From DATKKG01 sp035543015 (GTDB lineage: Archaea > Thermoproteota > Nitrososphaeria > Conexivisphaerales > DTJL01): a DNA stretch of 64,000 bases. The position numbers and the translations under genes were made by a program. This document shows, in pieces, positions 49,295-57,930 of this stretch. The stretch covers positions 7,282-71,281 of the forward strand of contig DATKKG010000061.1 of NCBI GenBank assembly GCA_035543015.1, read 5' to 3'. The notes under the pieces are model-generated. The model made no database searches. It worked only from the letters and a program-made list of their open reading frames with translations, and was not told the origin of the DNA. Numbering within the stretch: position 1 is the stretch's first letter; every line of letters begins with the position of its first letter.

Positions 49295-50038
49295 CTACTT
49301 CGAGGTCTCGGTGGGCTCGCCGGGCTTGGATACCCTGGCGACGTAGGCGTTGATCTCCTCTTCCGTCAGCTTCCTCATTTCCTTCGTCTTGACTTCCACC
49401 ACGGCCATCTTGATGTGCTTCGGCTCGGCCTTGTCCTCCCCGCTCTTGCCGATGCTCTCCACCGCCAGCAGGCAGGCGGCATCCAGGGACATCTTCTTCG
49501 AATACTTCTGCTCGAGGAGCTCGTTCACCTGGTCGCCTCCGCCTCCTATGGCGATGGCGTCGTAGCCGAGATACGTGCCGCTGGGGTCCGTCACGAATAT
49601 CGACGGGCCGTTCTTGTCGACTCCCGCGACGATCAGCGAAACGCCGAAGGGCCTCACGCCAGCGTACTGGGTGAACTGCTGTGCAGCGTCACCGAGGTGG
49701 CGAGCTATGGCCTCTACGTCGATCGGCTCGTCATAGATCAGCCTGTTGTTCTGGGCCTGAACCCTGGCCTGGTCGACCATGACGCGGGCGTCGGGCACGT
49801 AGCCCGCGGCCGCTATGCCTATATGGTCGTCCACCTGGAAGAGCTTCTGGCTCAGATCACCGTTCTGAAGCTTCCTTACGCGTTCTTCTGCACAGAGCAC
49901 TACGCCTTCCTCGCATTTGATCCCAATGGCGAGGGTCCCTCTCCTCACCGTCTCGATGGCATACTCGACCTGATAGAGACGGCCGTCGGGGGAGAATATC
50001 GTCAGAGCCCTGTCGTATCCTGCTGATGGAGCAAACAT
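49295..50038 (-). CDS. psmA: Proteasome subunit alpha
   Basis: 247 residues. The N-terminal gate YDRALTIFSPDGRLYQVEYA is diagnostic of alpha subunits; VRKLQNGDLSQKLFQVDDHI and GVRPFGVSLIVAGVD follow. It forms the outer rings of the 20S proteasome. TATA-like GTTAAAAAG is on the minus strand near 50082. It stands alone, unlike the frequent psmA-SBDS linkage. Confidence 0.95.
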   Translation of the reverse strand: MFAPSAGYDRALTIFSPDGRLYQVEYAIETVRRGTLAIGIKCEEGVVLCAEERVRKLQNGDLSQKLFQVDDHIGIAAAGYVPDARVMVDQARVQAQNNRLIYDEPIDVEAIARHLGDAAQQFTQYAGVRPFGVSLIVAGVDKNGPSIFVTDPSGTYLGYDAIAIGGGGDQVNELLEQKYSKKMSLDAACLLAVESIGKSGEDKAEPKHIKMAVVEVKTKEMRKLTEEEINAYVARVSKPGEPTETSK

Positions 50039-50146
50039 TACGAATACTCACCGACTTACTCTGGCTAGAAAATCGGGTCTTTTTAACTCTTTTTGGAATT
50101 AGCGACCAAGCGTTTAAGACCTCCTAAAGTCACTCCAGAATGAACC

Positions 50147-51175
50147 TTGAAGCCCATTCTCTGGGAACAGGGCTCGCTTCGGGTCCTGGACCAGCGGCTG
50201 CTGCCGACGAGGAAGGTGTGGCAAAACGTGGATTCGGCGAAGGAGGCGCATGATTTCATCCGGGACATGGTGGTGAGAGGGGCGCCGCTGATTGGAGTGG
50301 TGGCCGCTTTCGGTGTGGCCCTGGAGGCTAGGCGGCTCCGTGGCGGGGACCCAGCGGATTTCAGGAGGAAGCTGGATGATGCCGCCCAATTCATCTCTTC
50401 GGCGAGGCCGACCGCCGTCAACCTCGCCTGGGCGGCTGGGATGGTGTCGCGCATCGCAGGGGAGGAGGCCTCGGTGAGCTCCATGAGGGAGAAGGCCCTC
50501 CAGGTCGCCGTCTCGATAATGGAGAGGGAGAGGGAGATGAGCAGGAGGATAGGGCAGAACGGCGCCGAGCTGATCGTTGACGGCGACACGATCATGACTC
50601 ACTGCAACGCCGGCGCCCTGGCCACCGTGGAGCTTGGCACGGCGCTGGCCCCGGTCAGGGTCGCCGTCGCCCAGGGCAAGCAGGTGAAGGTGATCGCCAC
50701 GGAGACGAGGCCTGCCCTTCAGGGTGCCAGGCTCACCGCCTTCGAGCTGATGGAGGACGGTATCGATGTGACGCTGATCTGCGACACCATGGTGGGGATC
50801 ACAATGGCCAGGGGGATGGTCGACAAGGTCTTCCTTGGCGCCGACAGGGTGCTGGCCGACGGGACCGTCTACAACAAGATCGGAACTTACCAGGTGGCCG
50901 TCTTGGCGCAGCGTCATGGCGTGCCCTTCTACTCCGTCTTCCCTCAGTCGACCTTCGATTTCAAGAGCAGGGCGGAGGATGTCAGGATCGAGGAAAGGAG
51001 CCCGGACGAAGTCACGATGATAAGGGGAAGGCGGATCGCCCCGAGGGGGGTCAAGGTCTTCAACCCGGCCTTTGATGAGACGCCGCCGGAGCTCGTGACA
51101 GGGTACATAACGGACCGCGGGGTCGAGCGGCCGCCCTTTGCAAAAACAGCAAGCCTCGGGATGGATTCAAGGTAA
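50147..51175 (+). CDS. mtnA: S-methyl-5-thioribose-1-phosphate isomerase (MtnA/aIF2B-like)
   Basis: 342 residues: VVRGAPLIGVVAAFG, the catalytic cysteine in MTHCNAGALATVELG, a catalytic aspartate in CDTMVG, and FLGADRVLADGTVYNKIGTY. It isomerises methylthioribose 1-phosphate in methionine salvage; related archaeal proteins act on ribose 1,5-bisphosphate, so specificity is not certain. TTG start; an ATG at 50140 is out of frame. Confidence 0.88.
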   Translation: MKPILWEQGSLRVLDQRLLPTRKVWQNVDSAKEAHDFIRDMVVRGAPLIGVVAAFGVALEARRLRGGDPADFRRKLDDAAQFISSARPTAVNLAWAAGMVSRIAGEEASVSSMREKALQVAVSIMEREREMSRRIGQNGAELIVDGDTIMTHCNAGALATVELGTALAPVRVAVAQGKQVKVIATETRPALQGARLTAFELMEDGIDVTLICDTMVGITMARGMVDKVFLGADRVLADGTVYNKIGTYQVAVLAQRHGVPFYSVFPQSTFDFKSRAEDVRIEERSPDEVTMIRGRRIAPRGVKVFNPAFDETPPELVTGYITDRGVERPPFAKTASLGMDSR

Positions 51176-51260
51176 TAATGGTCGATAGCAGCCGTCCGAT
51201 TCAAATAACAACAGTAACCAAGTAACGCTATTAAGGCGCCCGTCGCATGCTTCGGGTGGT

Positions 51261-52376
51261 TTGTCGGCAAGCGCGATTCATAGGGGACTCGAAGATGTCG
51301 TCACCGGCGAAAGCAGGATTTGCTACATAGACGCCATCAAGGGGACTCTTCTCTACCGAGGCTACGACGTCGAAGAGCTCGTCCAGAAGTCCACCTACGA
51401 GGAGGTGGCCTACCTCCTCCTCTACGGGAACCTGCCGAAGAAGGCCGAGCTGGACAGGTTCAAGCTGGAGCTCTCCAACAGGTGCGCCGTGCCCAACCAG
51501 GTGCTCACGATCATAGGGAGCTTCCCGGCGGACAGGAACGCCATGGATATGCTCAGGACCGCCGTTTCGGCTCTGTCGCTCTACGACGTTGTCCCCAACG
51601 ACCCGTTGAAGCAGAGCATGTCGATCGTCGCCAAGATGCCGAACCTGATATCTGCGGTGTACAGGCAGAAACAGGGCGAATGGTTCGTTCCCTTGCGCAA
51701 GGACCTGTCGCTGGCTGCGACCTTCCTCTACTCGAGCTACGGGACCGAGCCGGACCCGCAGGACGCGAAGGTGCTGGACGCGCTCCTCATACTTCATGCC
51801 GATCACGAGCTGAACGCCTCGACCTTCGCAGCCCGCGTGGCAGCTTCGACCCTGTCAGACGTCTACTCGTCGTTCGTCAGCGCCATCGGAGCGCTAAAGG
51901 GCTCGCTGCACGGCGGGGCCAACCAGCAGGCCTTCGAGATGCTGGAGGAGATCGGCGAACCGGGCAGGGCGGAGCAGTACGTGCTGGCGAGGCTGGCCGA
52001 GAAGAAGAAGATCATGGGATTCGGCCACCGCGTCTACCGCCTCCAGGACCCGAGGGCTGCGATAATGCGCAGGTTCCTGGAGGACATCTCCCGGAGGAAG
52101 GGGAACACCACCTACCTCATGATAATCGACGAGCTAGAGAAGGTTATGAAGAGGGAGAAGGGCCTGTACTCCAACCTCGACCTGTACACCGGCTCCATCC
52201 TCCACCTTCTTGGCTACCCGTCGTACATGGACCCCCTGTTCTTCGCCGTTGGCAGGTCGTCGGGGTGGCTCGCCCACATACTCGAGCAGTACCAGGACAA
52301 CAAGATCATACGCCCGAGGGCGGAGTACGTCGGCGAGATGTACCGTCCCTACACCGCGATTGAGAAGAGGACGTAG
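51261..52376 (+). CDS. gltA: Citrate synthase
   Basis: 371 residues from a TTG. YIDAIKGTLLYRGYDVEELV at the N-terminus, catalytic histidines in LHGGANQQAFEML and MGFGHRVYR, and the C-terminal LDLYTGSILHLLGY (catalytic Asp) are all present. It condenses oxaloacetate and acetyl-CoA in the citrate cycle. Confidence 0.95.
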   Translation: MSASAIHRGLEDVVTGESRICYIDAIKGTLLYRGYDVEELVQKSTYEEVAYLLLYGNLPKKAELDRFKLELSNRCAVPNQVLTIIGSFPADRNAMDMLRTAVSALSLYDVVPNDPLKQSMSIVAKMPNLISAVYRQKQGEWFVPLRKDLSLAATFLYSSYGTEPDPQDAKVLDALLILHADHELNASTFAARVAASTLSDVYSSFVSAIGALKGSLHGGANQQAFEMLEEIGEPGRAEQYVLARLAEKKKIMGFGHRVYRLQDPRAAIMRRFLEDISRRKGNTTYLMIIDELEKVMKREKGLYSNLDLYTGSILHLLGYPSYMDPLFFAVGRSSGWLAHILEQYQDNKIIRPRAEYVGEMYRPYTAIEKRT

Positions 52377-52426
52377 AGACAGACCAGCGTATTTCTTTTA
52401 AGCCCACGGATGAGTAGGGAGCCTGC

Positions 52427-52519
52427 GGGCCCGTCGTCTAGCTTGGATTAGGACGCTGAATCGAGAGATGCGCAAGCCTTCGGAGCCGGAGATCGGGGGT
52501 CCGAATCCTCCCGGGCCCG
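52427..52519 (+). tRNA. tRNA-Arg(TCG) with a 17-nt intron at a non-canonical position
   Basis: Acceptor GGGCCCG pairs with CGGGCCC, discriminator G, no encoded CCA. D-arm GTCT/GGAC, T-arm with loop TCCGAAT. The anticodon arm closes only if bases 52459-52475 are removed: CTG plus GC then pairs with GCCGG around loop CTTCGGA (anticodon TCG at 52480-52482). The intron lies between positions 29 and 30 and folds as a bulge-helix-bulge-like hairpin (CGC, bulge TGA, ATC, loop GAGA, GAT, GCG, bulge CAA). TTTTAA is about 26 bases upstream. Confidence 0.85.
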
Positions 52520-52624
52520 CTAAACCTTTCAAGAAAGCAGACCATATTATGCAAATCGCATGTCATCCCAGTTCGTTGCCCAAAAACGCCATCGTCCACC
52601 TCTGACTTCATCAGACTTCCTAAG

Positions 52625-52650
52625 TTTAGTCGTAGGTCCAAGCCCACGCC
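52625..52650 (+). repeat. Dispersed repeat A, copy 2
   Basis: TCGTAGGTCCAAGCCCACGCC, ending 51 bases before the start of the secreted-protein gene 52701 and about 106 bases after tRNA-Arg. Confidence 0.7.
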
Positions 52651-52700
52651 CCAGCCTTCCCCTTTGTCAAAACTAATAGGTTGGGAACTCCTCTCTGACC

Positions 52701-53192
52701 ATGATGGCTAAGCGATTCCAGCTTGTAATTGTCGTGGCATTGGTCGTCATCTTCTCTGTAGCAGCAGCGTATGACTTCATAGCTGCTCAGGCCCCACCGT
52801 CGAACCAAGAGAAGGTCGACACCTGCGCCACGAAGATGACCTTCAACGGCACGGTGTATTGTTCGTTTGATGTTACAGGCTTCACCACGGTGAGTAACCA
52901 GGGCTATGCTAACATGAATCATCCCGTCGACTTCATGGGAGTGCTTTTTCAGACGATCTGCCCTTATGGCTACGATGGCTGTCCGAATCCTGGGACTGTG
53001 ACGACCGTCACCAGTTTAGGCGTTGTTCAGATGAACCTGACTTTCGCAGATAGGAGGAGCGAAATGGTCTCGGTTGTCTTCGGCGACGATATCCCGCCTC
53101 CAGTCCTTTCCAAGCATTCAAATCCTGTGGCAGGGTTCGAGATTCTTGGACCATATGACTCGTTGAAGCTTGTTCTCCTGGTCCAAGCATAA
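52701..53192 (+). CDS. Secreted hypothetical protein
   Basis: 163 residues. Signal-like helix FQLVIVVALVVIFSVAAAYD, then a beta-rich extracellular part with four cysteines (DTCATKM, VYCSFDV, TICPYGYDGCP), possibly two disulfides. No known domain. Repeat A lies just upstream of the promoter and again just downstream (53222). Confidence 0.6.
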   Translation: MMAKRFQLVIVVALVVIFSVAAAYDFIAAQAPPSNQEKVDTCATKMTFNGTVYCSFDVTGFTTVSNQGYANMNHPVDFMGVLFQTICPYGYDGCPNPGTVTTVTSLGVVQMNLTFADRRSEMVSVVFGDDIPPPVLSKHSNPVAGFEILGPYDSLKLVLLVQA

Positions 53193-53221
53193 GCGGGTTG
53201 GCTTCCACGACAGCCCATTCA

Positions 53222-53243
53222 TTCGCAGGTCCAAGCCCACGCC
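53222..53243 (+). repeat. Dispersed repeat A, copy 3
   Basis: TTCGCAGGTCCAAGCCCACG plus CC, exact to the consensus; it ends 46 bases before the gene at 53289, with a GATAAAAG TATA-like element between. Confidence 0.75.
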
Positions 53244-53288
53244 CAAAGAGCATGAGATAAAAGGGCGGGTGACTAACCGCGATTTGAC

Positions 53289-54122
53289 TTGAGAAGGGCC
53301 TACGTCGTTGGCGTGGCTGTAGGTGCGATTCTAGCCGCTGTCCTTCTCCTTACAGTCCTTCAGTCCTACCCTCCCGCTTCCTCGACAGTCTTCAACCTGA
53401 CAGTAGGACAGGCGATATCACACAGAGCTGAATTACAGGACCCTTCGGGAATGACGGACTTTGTCGCGAATGAAACGTTCCCCATCACGGTTGTTTCTCC
53501 CAAGTCCACCGACGTAGAATTGGACATCACCGGTCTTCCGGACTCCGCCTGGGCATCGCTGAGCACAAACACGCTCAGAAACGTTGGCCCTAGTGGCAAG
53601 GCCGCGATCCTGACGATCTTCGGCGCCATAGCTGACAGCGGAGGACCTGGTGGGGCACCTACTTACAATGTCACAGTGACAGCCCATGGTGCGGACGGTT
53701 CCTTATCCCAAGTCGGTTTCAGCGTGATCGTTCCTGTACCCCTGACCGTCCTTCACCAGCCCGGTCCCCTGAATATCACTTGGATAGAGCCTTGGAGAGC
53801 CAGTCAAAGTGGGCCGTCTTACACGCTCTGTGGAGCCGTATACGACCCCCAGACCACCTCCTCCGGGTCCCTGCCTGTGGAATTGACACCTTTGGGAATG
53901 GTCAACGGGAGCCAGATTATGCCTCTCCCATCATGGATAGCATTTACGTGGCCCGTTCAAGTGACGAAGCTAGAAGCTGAGATGCCCATTTACTTCGAAA
54001 CGGAAGCCTTGCTCAACGGCGCCCCTGTTGGAGCCTACACCTTCGCTTTTGGCGAGGAGATTGGTGGCGTGGCTTTTGTGTTCAATGTAACGATGGATAT
54101 CATTCCCCCCATACCAACCTGA
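53289..54122 (+). CDS. Membrane-anchored secreted protein (family with 54337-55839)
   Basis: 277 residues from a TTG. N-terminal helix VVGVAVGAILAAVLLLTVLQ, then tandem beta-sandwich-like regions with many N-glycosylation sequons. The C-terminal half (VPLTVLHQPGPLNI, LCGAVYDPQ, LPVELTPLGMVNGSQ, MPLPSWIAF) aligns with the end of the product of 54337-55839. It looks like an archaeal surface protein; no enzyme motif. Confidence 0.65.
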   Translation: MRRAYVVGVAVGAILAAVLLLTVLQSYPPASSTVFNLTVGQAISHRAELQDPSGMTDFVANETFPITVVSPKSTDVELDITGLPDSAWASLSTNTLRNVGPSGKAAILTIFGAIADSGGPGGAPTYNVTVTAHGADGSLSQVGFSVIVPVPLTVLHQPGPLNITWIEPWRASQSGPSYTLCGAVYDPQTTSSGSLPVELTPLGMVNGSQIMPLPSWIAFTWPVQVTKLEAEMPIYFETEALLNGAPVGAYTFAFGEEIGGVAFVFNVTMDIIPPIPT

Positions 54123-54245
54123 GCTACCGAAGAGTTTCGGGATTGTGATTACCGAGAAGTCGGAGCCCGGAAACTCATACAGGTCGCAGGAGTCTGGATT
54201 TGTCAGAGAACGGGACCACCCAGACTGATAGCCCAAAGATCTATC

Positions 54246-54271
54246 CTCGTTCGCAGGTCCAAGCCCACGCG
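54246..54271 (+). repeat. Dispersed repeat A, copy 4
   Basis: TTCGCAGGTCCAAGCCCACG then CG; one difference at the last base. It ends 66 bases before the gene at 54337, with a CGTATAAG TATA-like element between. Confidence 0.7.
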
Positions 54272-54336
54272 CTGAACCGTCTCACATCGCTTCGTATAAG
54301 AAAGGGCAGCTTCTGTTGAATGTATGACGTGATGGT

Positions 54337-55839
54337 ATGGACAGGATGGGAGTTGGAAAGGTACTCACTGCTTGCTTGGTAGCCCTACTTGTTCTTGGAA
54401 CATTGACTCTAGTACAAGAGATAACCCTACAGCAGGAGTTGAAATCACAGCAGGATACCATTGACTCTCTCAGGAACCAACTGAAGCAGCAGGCAGACGT
54501 CATCGCGAACCTGACAGCGGCGCTCAAGTCTCAACCCATTCAGATTGCCTATGGCTTCGACTCATCCTCGCTAGAGCTGGTCGCGACCACCCTTACCCCT
54601 GTCATCCAGCAGGGAGACAACGTGAGCATTCGTGTCAAGGTGTTCAACCCTCTGGACTACGGCCTCCAAGCGAGCGCATACCTGGAGTCCACCTCTCTGG
54701 ACACCTGTGGCAACCTCTCGCCCGTTGACTTGGAGGCGTATTTCGGCAACTACACCCTGGACAACATCCCCGACGTCTATCCACTCCTGCTCAGCTACGG
54801 CGCTGCCAATCCCGACTACTACTGCCCGCCTGCAGGCGACAACTACGTTGGCTACACCTTCTATCCTCACAGCGACGTAGCCTTGGCCCACTCGGAGCTC
54901 TACAATTACACGGCCCTGGCGGAGGTGCAAAGGACCTTCAACGCGACCGGCGACTACGTGTATGGATATGACCCCTCCACTTCGTATTACGGCAGCATCT
55001 ACCAGAGCTTCCAAGTGGGGACGTATACCGTCCTCGCCTCCGACGTCTGGGGCCACCAAGCGCTATGTTACTTCCGGGTAGTCGCGACAGGACCCGTGCC
55101 GCCGCTTTCGATCGCCCTAGCGGGAGTCGGGCTGAATACCACTTCGTTTACCATCGGCTCGGCCTACTCCTCGTTCCCTGGTTCAGAGGACCTGTCTCTG
55201 TCCATATGGGCTCAGTCTGCCGCTCACGTTCACCTGTCCATGGAAGGCATGATGGACGGCGTCTGGTTCAAGTTCAAGCCGGCAGAGCTGTCTTCCGTGG
55301 GACCCGAAGGGGCGTCTTCTATCCTCGAAGTGGCGGGGGCGGTAATCCCGATGGGGGGAAACGGCAATTGGCCAGAAGTCACGATTGTGGCATACGATGA
55401 CGCAGGGGATTCTGCCAAGCTGAACATCACCTTGACGTATGATGTCCCGGTGACGATTCTCAGGTCCCCCTCCGTCATCCCGCCTGTGACATTTGACAGC
55501 TACCCGGACCGGGTAGGCGCTGGGCAGTACGGCGGCAATTACTACGGAGTAGTCTACGACCCCATCTCAGGCGGCGCGGAGCCGACGCTCACCGTCAACC
55601 TGAGCACCCTAGGCATACTCGTCAACGGCACTGTGCAGCCATTTCCCTCTTGGCTTCAGGATTCAATCCCCCTAGCACCATTCGTCTTGTCGGAAGGAGT
55701 GCCCTACTACTTCTTCGCCGGCGTCAAGGTCGGCGACGCGCCTCTAGGCAACTTCACGGTCGCCATGAGAGAGACGGTCGGGGGAATGGACTTCATGCTT
55801 TACATCAACTACACCGTAGTGCCTCCAGTCAGGACCTGA
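54337..55839 (+). CDS. Large membrane-anchored surface protein
   Basis: 500 residues: N-terminal helix (TACLVALLVLGTLTLVQEIT), a coiled coil of about 40 residues (QQELKSQQDTIDSLRNQLKQ), then extracellular beta domains with paired cysteines (TCGNLS, YYCPPAG) and sequons. The last 130 residues are homologous to the C-terminus of 53289-54122 (shared GVVYDP, LxTLGxxVNG, PSWL and a final VPPVRT/IPPIPT). Probably a cell-surface or S-layer-associated protein. Confidence 0.65.
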   Translation: MDRMGVGKVLTACLVALLVLGTLTLVQEITLQQELKSQQDTIDSLRNQLKQQADVIANLTAALKSQPIQIAYGFDSSSLELVATTLTPVIQQGDNVSIRVKVFNPLDYGLQASAYLESTSLDTCGNLSPVDLEAYFGNYTLDNIPDVYPLLLSYGAANPDYYCPPAGDNYVGYTFYPHSDVALAHSELYNYTALAEVQRTFNATGDYVYGYDPSTSYYGSIYQSFQVGTYTVLASDVWGHQALCYFRVVATGPVPPLSIALAGVGLNTTSFTIGSAYSSFPGSEDLSLSIWAQSAAHVHLSMEGMMDGVWFKFKPAELSSVGPEGASSILEVAGAVIPMGGNGNWPEVTIVAYDDAGDSAKLNITLTYDVPVTILRSPSVIPPVTFDSYPDRVGAGQYGGNYYGVVYDPISGGAEPTLTVNLSTLGILVNGTVQPFPSWLQDSIPLAPFVLSEGVPYYFFAGVKVGDAPLGNFTVAMRETVGGMDFMLYINYTVVPPVRT

Positions 55840-56030
55840 ATGCTACAGTCTCGAAGCGGATCTGCGTCGCCATAGCCTAAGGAATCCTAGGGACGGCGCT
55901 GTCGGCCGGTAGGTTGTTGACGTATTCTCCACCCTGGCTAAGGTAGCTCGAGACATTGGAGACCGGAACCACCTGCTATCTCCGAGCAGCTCTAGGCTCG
56001 TACTCCGACCGCCTCAGCCTGACTATTCTA

Positions 56031-56059
56031 TTGCTTTCAATAGTATGAAGATGATTTAG
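56031..56059 (+). repeat. Dispersed repeat B, copy 1 (partial)
   Basis: TTGCTTTCAATAGTATGAAG followed by ATGATTTAG, a diverged version of B, 15 bases before repeat A copy 5. The 310-base gap 55840-56149 contains only this B-A composite. Confidence 0.5.
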
Positions 56060-56073
56060 ACTCATCCTCATCC

Positions 56074-56094
56074 CTTCTTCGCAGGTCCAAGCCC
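56074..56094 (+). repeat. Dispersed repeat A, copy 5 (truncated)
   Basis: CTTCTTCGCAGGTCCAAGCC then C, after which the match stops (TTTGG instead of ACGCC). It lies between the surface-protein gene and the convergent MBL gene. Confidence 0.65.
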
Positions 56095-56149
56095 TTTGGA
56101 ACTAGTTGTTGATAGATGCCGAATCCCTCCCGACCCGGCCACACCCCCT

Positions 56150-56968
56150 TTATCTCAGATAATCGATGTATCTTGTTGCCGACCTTTGGACAGCGCGGTC
56201 GGCGCCACCAACGACTTCCCTGCCTTCGAATCCACTGTAAAGCTCTTCAAATTCGTAAGGTCTGATTCGCGACGCGATCGCCCTGACCGTGCGTGCAGGG
56301 AGAGGAATGAGGTTTGGAAAGCTGTGCATGAAGCTCACCCACTTTCGGTCCATGACTACGTAGATTGTGTCGCCTGTCAGGAGAACGCCTTTCCCTGCGT
56401 CATCTGGACGCCAGTATAGCACACTGCTGCCATCGAAGTGCCCTCCTAGGTCTATCAACTCCAGCCCAGCCAGAGGAGACGTCTTCCTCCCTTTCCAGTA
56501 GGTGATCTTCTCACCTTTCCTCTGTGCCCACTTCCTATCCAGCTCGTGCAGGAACACCGGGATCCCTCCGAAGGCTTCGCTCCACTCCAAGAACGACCCA
56601 TAAAGGTGGGGATGCGACATCGCGATGGCGTCGATCCCACCCAGATCTCTGATTATCGAGATAGTGGAATCATCCAGGTAGGTTACGCAGTCCCATAAGA
56701 GATTCCCGAGTTTCGTTTGAACCAGAAACGCCCTCTGACCTATGGCGAAGGGGGGATTCGTGATTATCTGGTGAAGCCCGGCTCTCACTCGTTCGACCCT
56801 GTTTCTGAATCCGCGCCGTCTCATCTCTTCGAGGCTAGTCCATTGCTGGCCTTCCCAGCCAACGTACTGTCTGTCGTTGGTGCAGATTGGGCAGACGCGT
56901 GGGGGTCGTCTGGAGTCACCAAACTGAACTCCACAGGTCTTGCAAACGTATTTCGTCATTAGATTCAC
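56150..56968 (-). CDS. MBL-fold hydrolase with N-terminal rubredoxin-like zinc ribbon
   Basis: 272 residues. N-terminal CKTCG and CPIC pairs form a small metal-binding ribbon. The metallo-beta-lactamase core follows: SHPHLYGSFLEWSEAFGG (HxH), GGHFDGSSVLYW (His) and LLTGDTIYVV (Asp). Such proteins include hydrolases and oxidoreductases; substrate unknown. Starts at 56968 or at the internal ATG 56959. Confidence 0.8.
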   Translation of the reverse strand: MNLMTKYVCKTCGVQFGDSRRPPRVCPICTNDRQYVGWEGQQWTSLEEMRRRGFRNRVERVRAGLHQIITNPPFAIGQRAFLVQTKLGNLLWDCVTYLDDSTISIIRDLGGIDAIAMSHPHLYGSFLEWSEAFGGIPVFLHELDRKWAQRKGEKITYWKGRKTSPLAGLELIDLGGHFDGSSVLYWRPDDAGKGVLLTGDTIYVVMDRKWVSFMHSFPNLIPLPARTVRAIASRIRPYEFEELYSGFEGREVVGGADRAVQRSATRYIDYLR

Positions 56969-57080
56969 AACCCGCTTTCCCTGTCCCCTCTCAAAGTGGG
57001 CTCTATCTGGGGAATGGACTGCGTGAATTAAAGGAGTCGTGAGAATCCACCTTCCGAAACCATCAAATCAAGGCCCCACA

Positions 57081-57091
57081 GGGCCCGCTAA
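57081..57091. other. 11-bp copy of the tRNA-Arg 3' end (possible att site)
   Basis: GGGCCCGCTAA is identical to 52513-52523, the last acceptor bases of tRNA-Arg(TCG) plus three flanking bases, and in the same orientation. It lies just before a B-A repeat composite. No integrase is found between the two copies, so any element would be a remnant; chance is possible. Confidence 0.35.
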
Positions 57092-57110
57092 CCGGCCTCA
57101 CTCTCGTTCA

Positions 57111-57146
57111 GTTAGCCAGTTGTTCTCAATAGGATAGAGATGATTA
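57111..57146 (+). repeat. Dispersed repeat B, copy 2
   Basis: GTTAGCCAGTTGTTCTCAAT followed by AGGATAGAGATGATTA, about 85 percent like copies 3 and 4 and 14 bases before repeat A copy 6. Confidence 0.65.
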
Positions 57147-57160
57147 TCTTCACGGCTCGT

Positions 57161-57184
57161 TTCTTCGTAGGTCCAAGCCCACGC
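57161..57184 (+). repeat. Dispersed repeat A, copy 6
   Basis: TTCTTCGTAGGTCCAAGCCC then ACGC; upstream of the membrane/winged-helix gene pair. Confidence 0.7.
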
Positions 57185-57213
57185 TAGCGTAGGCCGTCGA
57201 TTCTCGTGGCCTC

Positions 57214-57930
57214 TTGGGAGATAGTCATGACGGACATACTCTCGATACGTTACGCTTTTTAGACAAAGACGGCTACTTTAGTCCGTTAGACATGCCGGCG
57301 CCCACCTCAGAAAGTGATTCGGTCGAAGCTCTAGTAGAGGAAATCTCAAGGAATCTTGAGGCATGGGTCAAAGCTGCCAAGCAAAGAGCCATCAGCGACG
57401 CCCTTGGCGAGGCTGCATTCATAGCCGCCGTTATCGCCCTTGGTGTCTGGGTCGGGCTCTACAGCCTTCTGATCGACATGACGGGAAATCTGCCGAATTC
57501 AGAACTTCATCTTTTGCTGACGGTCTCCATTTCGCTGGCCGTGGGAGCCGTGGTCTACTACTGGAAGTACTCACGAAGAGCCAGATACATCAAAATGGAG
57601 GTGAGTCTGAAGCGGTTGAAAGCTGGAACTCAAGCTTCAAGGCTCGAAGATGCGATGCTTGCGCTGGACAGCTTGATTGCTTCATTCCCTGAAATAACAG
57701 CTCAGATGGGTGATGACGTATGGTACTATGCGGGCCTCGCGTTCACAATTGGGCTCTTCTTGGGAGGCATCTTCCCGTTTGGCATCCTCCTCGGCTTCTT
57801 CTTGGGAGGTTCAACTTGGATTTATTTTAGCAGAAAAGCCATTGTCCGGATGAGGAGGGAGGTTGAGAAGTACAAAGGATGGAGCTCTAGGCTGAACCAG
57901 CAGAGGGATTCCTTCCTCAGGGACATGTGA
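57214..57930 (+). CDS. Four-helix membrane protein, first gene of the membrane/winged-helix pair (copy 2)
   Basis: 238 residues from the first ATG-type start; the ATG at 57292 (MPAPTSESDS) fits better with copy 1 and with a CTTTTTAG TATA-like element about 35 bases upstream. Same layout as 20660-21445: acidic N-terminus, two helices (AAFIAAVIALGVWVGLYSLL, LLLTVSISLAVGAVVYYW), a soluble segment of about 55 residues, a helix hairpin with FLGGIFPFGILLGFFLGG, and a basic coiled C-terminus. Unknown function. Confidence 0.7.
   Translation: MGDSHDGHTLDTLRFLDKDGYFSPLDMPAPTSESDSVEALVEEISRNLEAWVKAAKQRAISDALGEAAFIAAVIALGVWVGLYSLLIDMTGNLPNSELHLLLTVSISLAVGAVVYYWKYSRRARYIKMEVSLKRLKAGTQASRLEDAMLALDSLIASFPEITAQMGDDVWYYAGLAFTIGLFLGGIFPFGILLGFFLGGSTWIYFSRKAIVRMRREVEKYKGWSSRLNQQRDSFLRDM

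Noticed and set aside
52459..52475. Possibility that tRNA-Arg is a class II (Leu/Ser) tRNA with a long variable arm
   Set aside because: No placement gives U33 with a paired stem; removal of 17 bases yields a perfect class I tRNA with anticodon TCG.
53222..57184. True integron with attC sites
   Set aside because: The repeats lack the paired inverted core sites of attC, and no integron integrase is in the island; a cassette-like role remains only a hypothesis.
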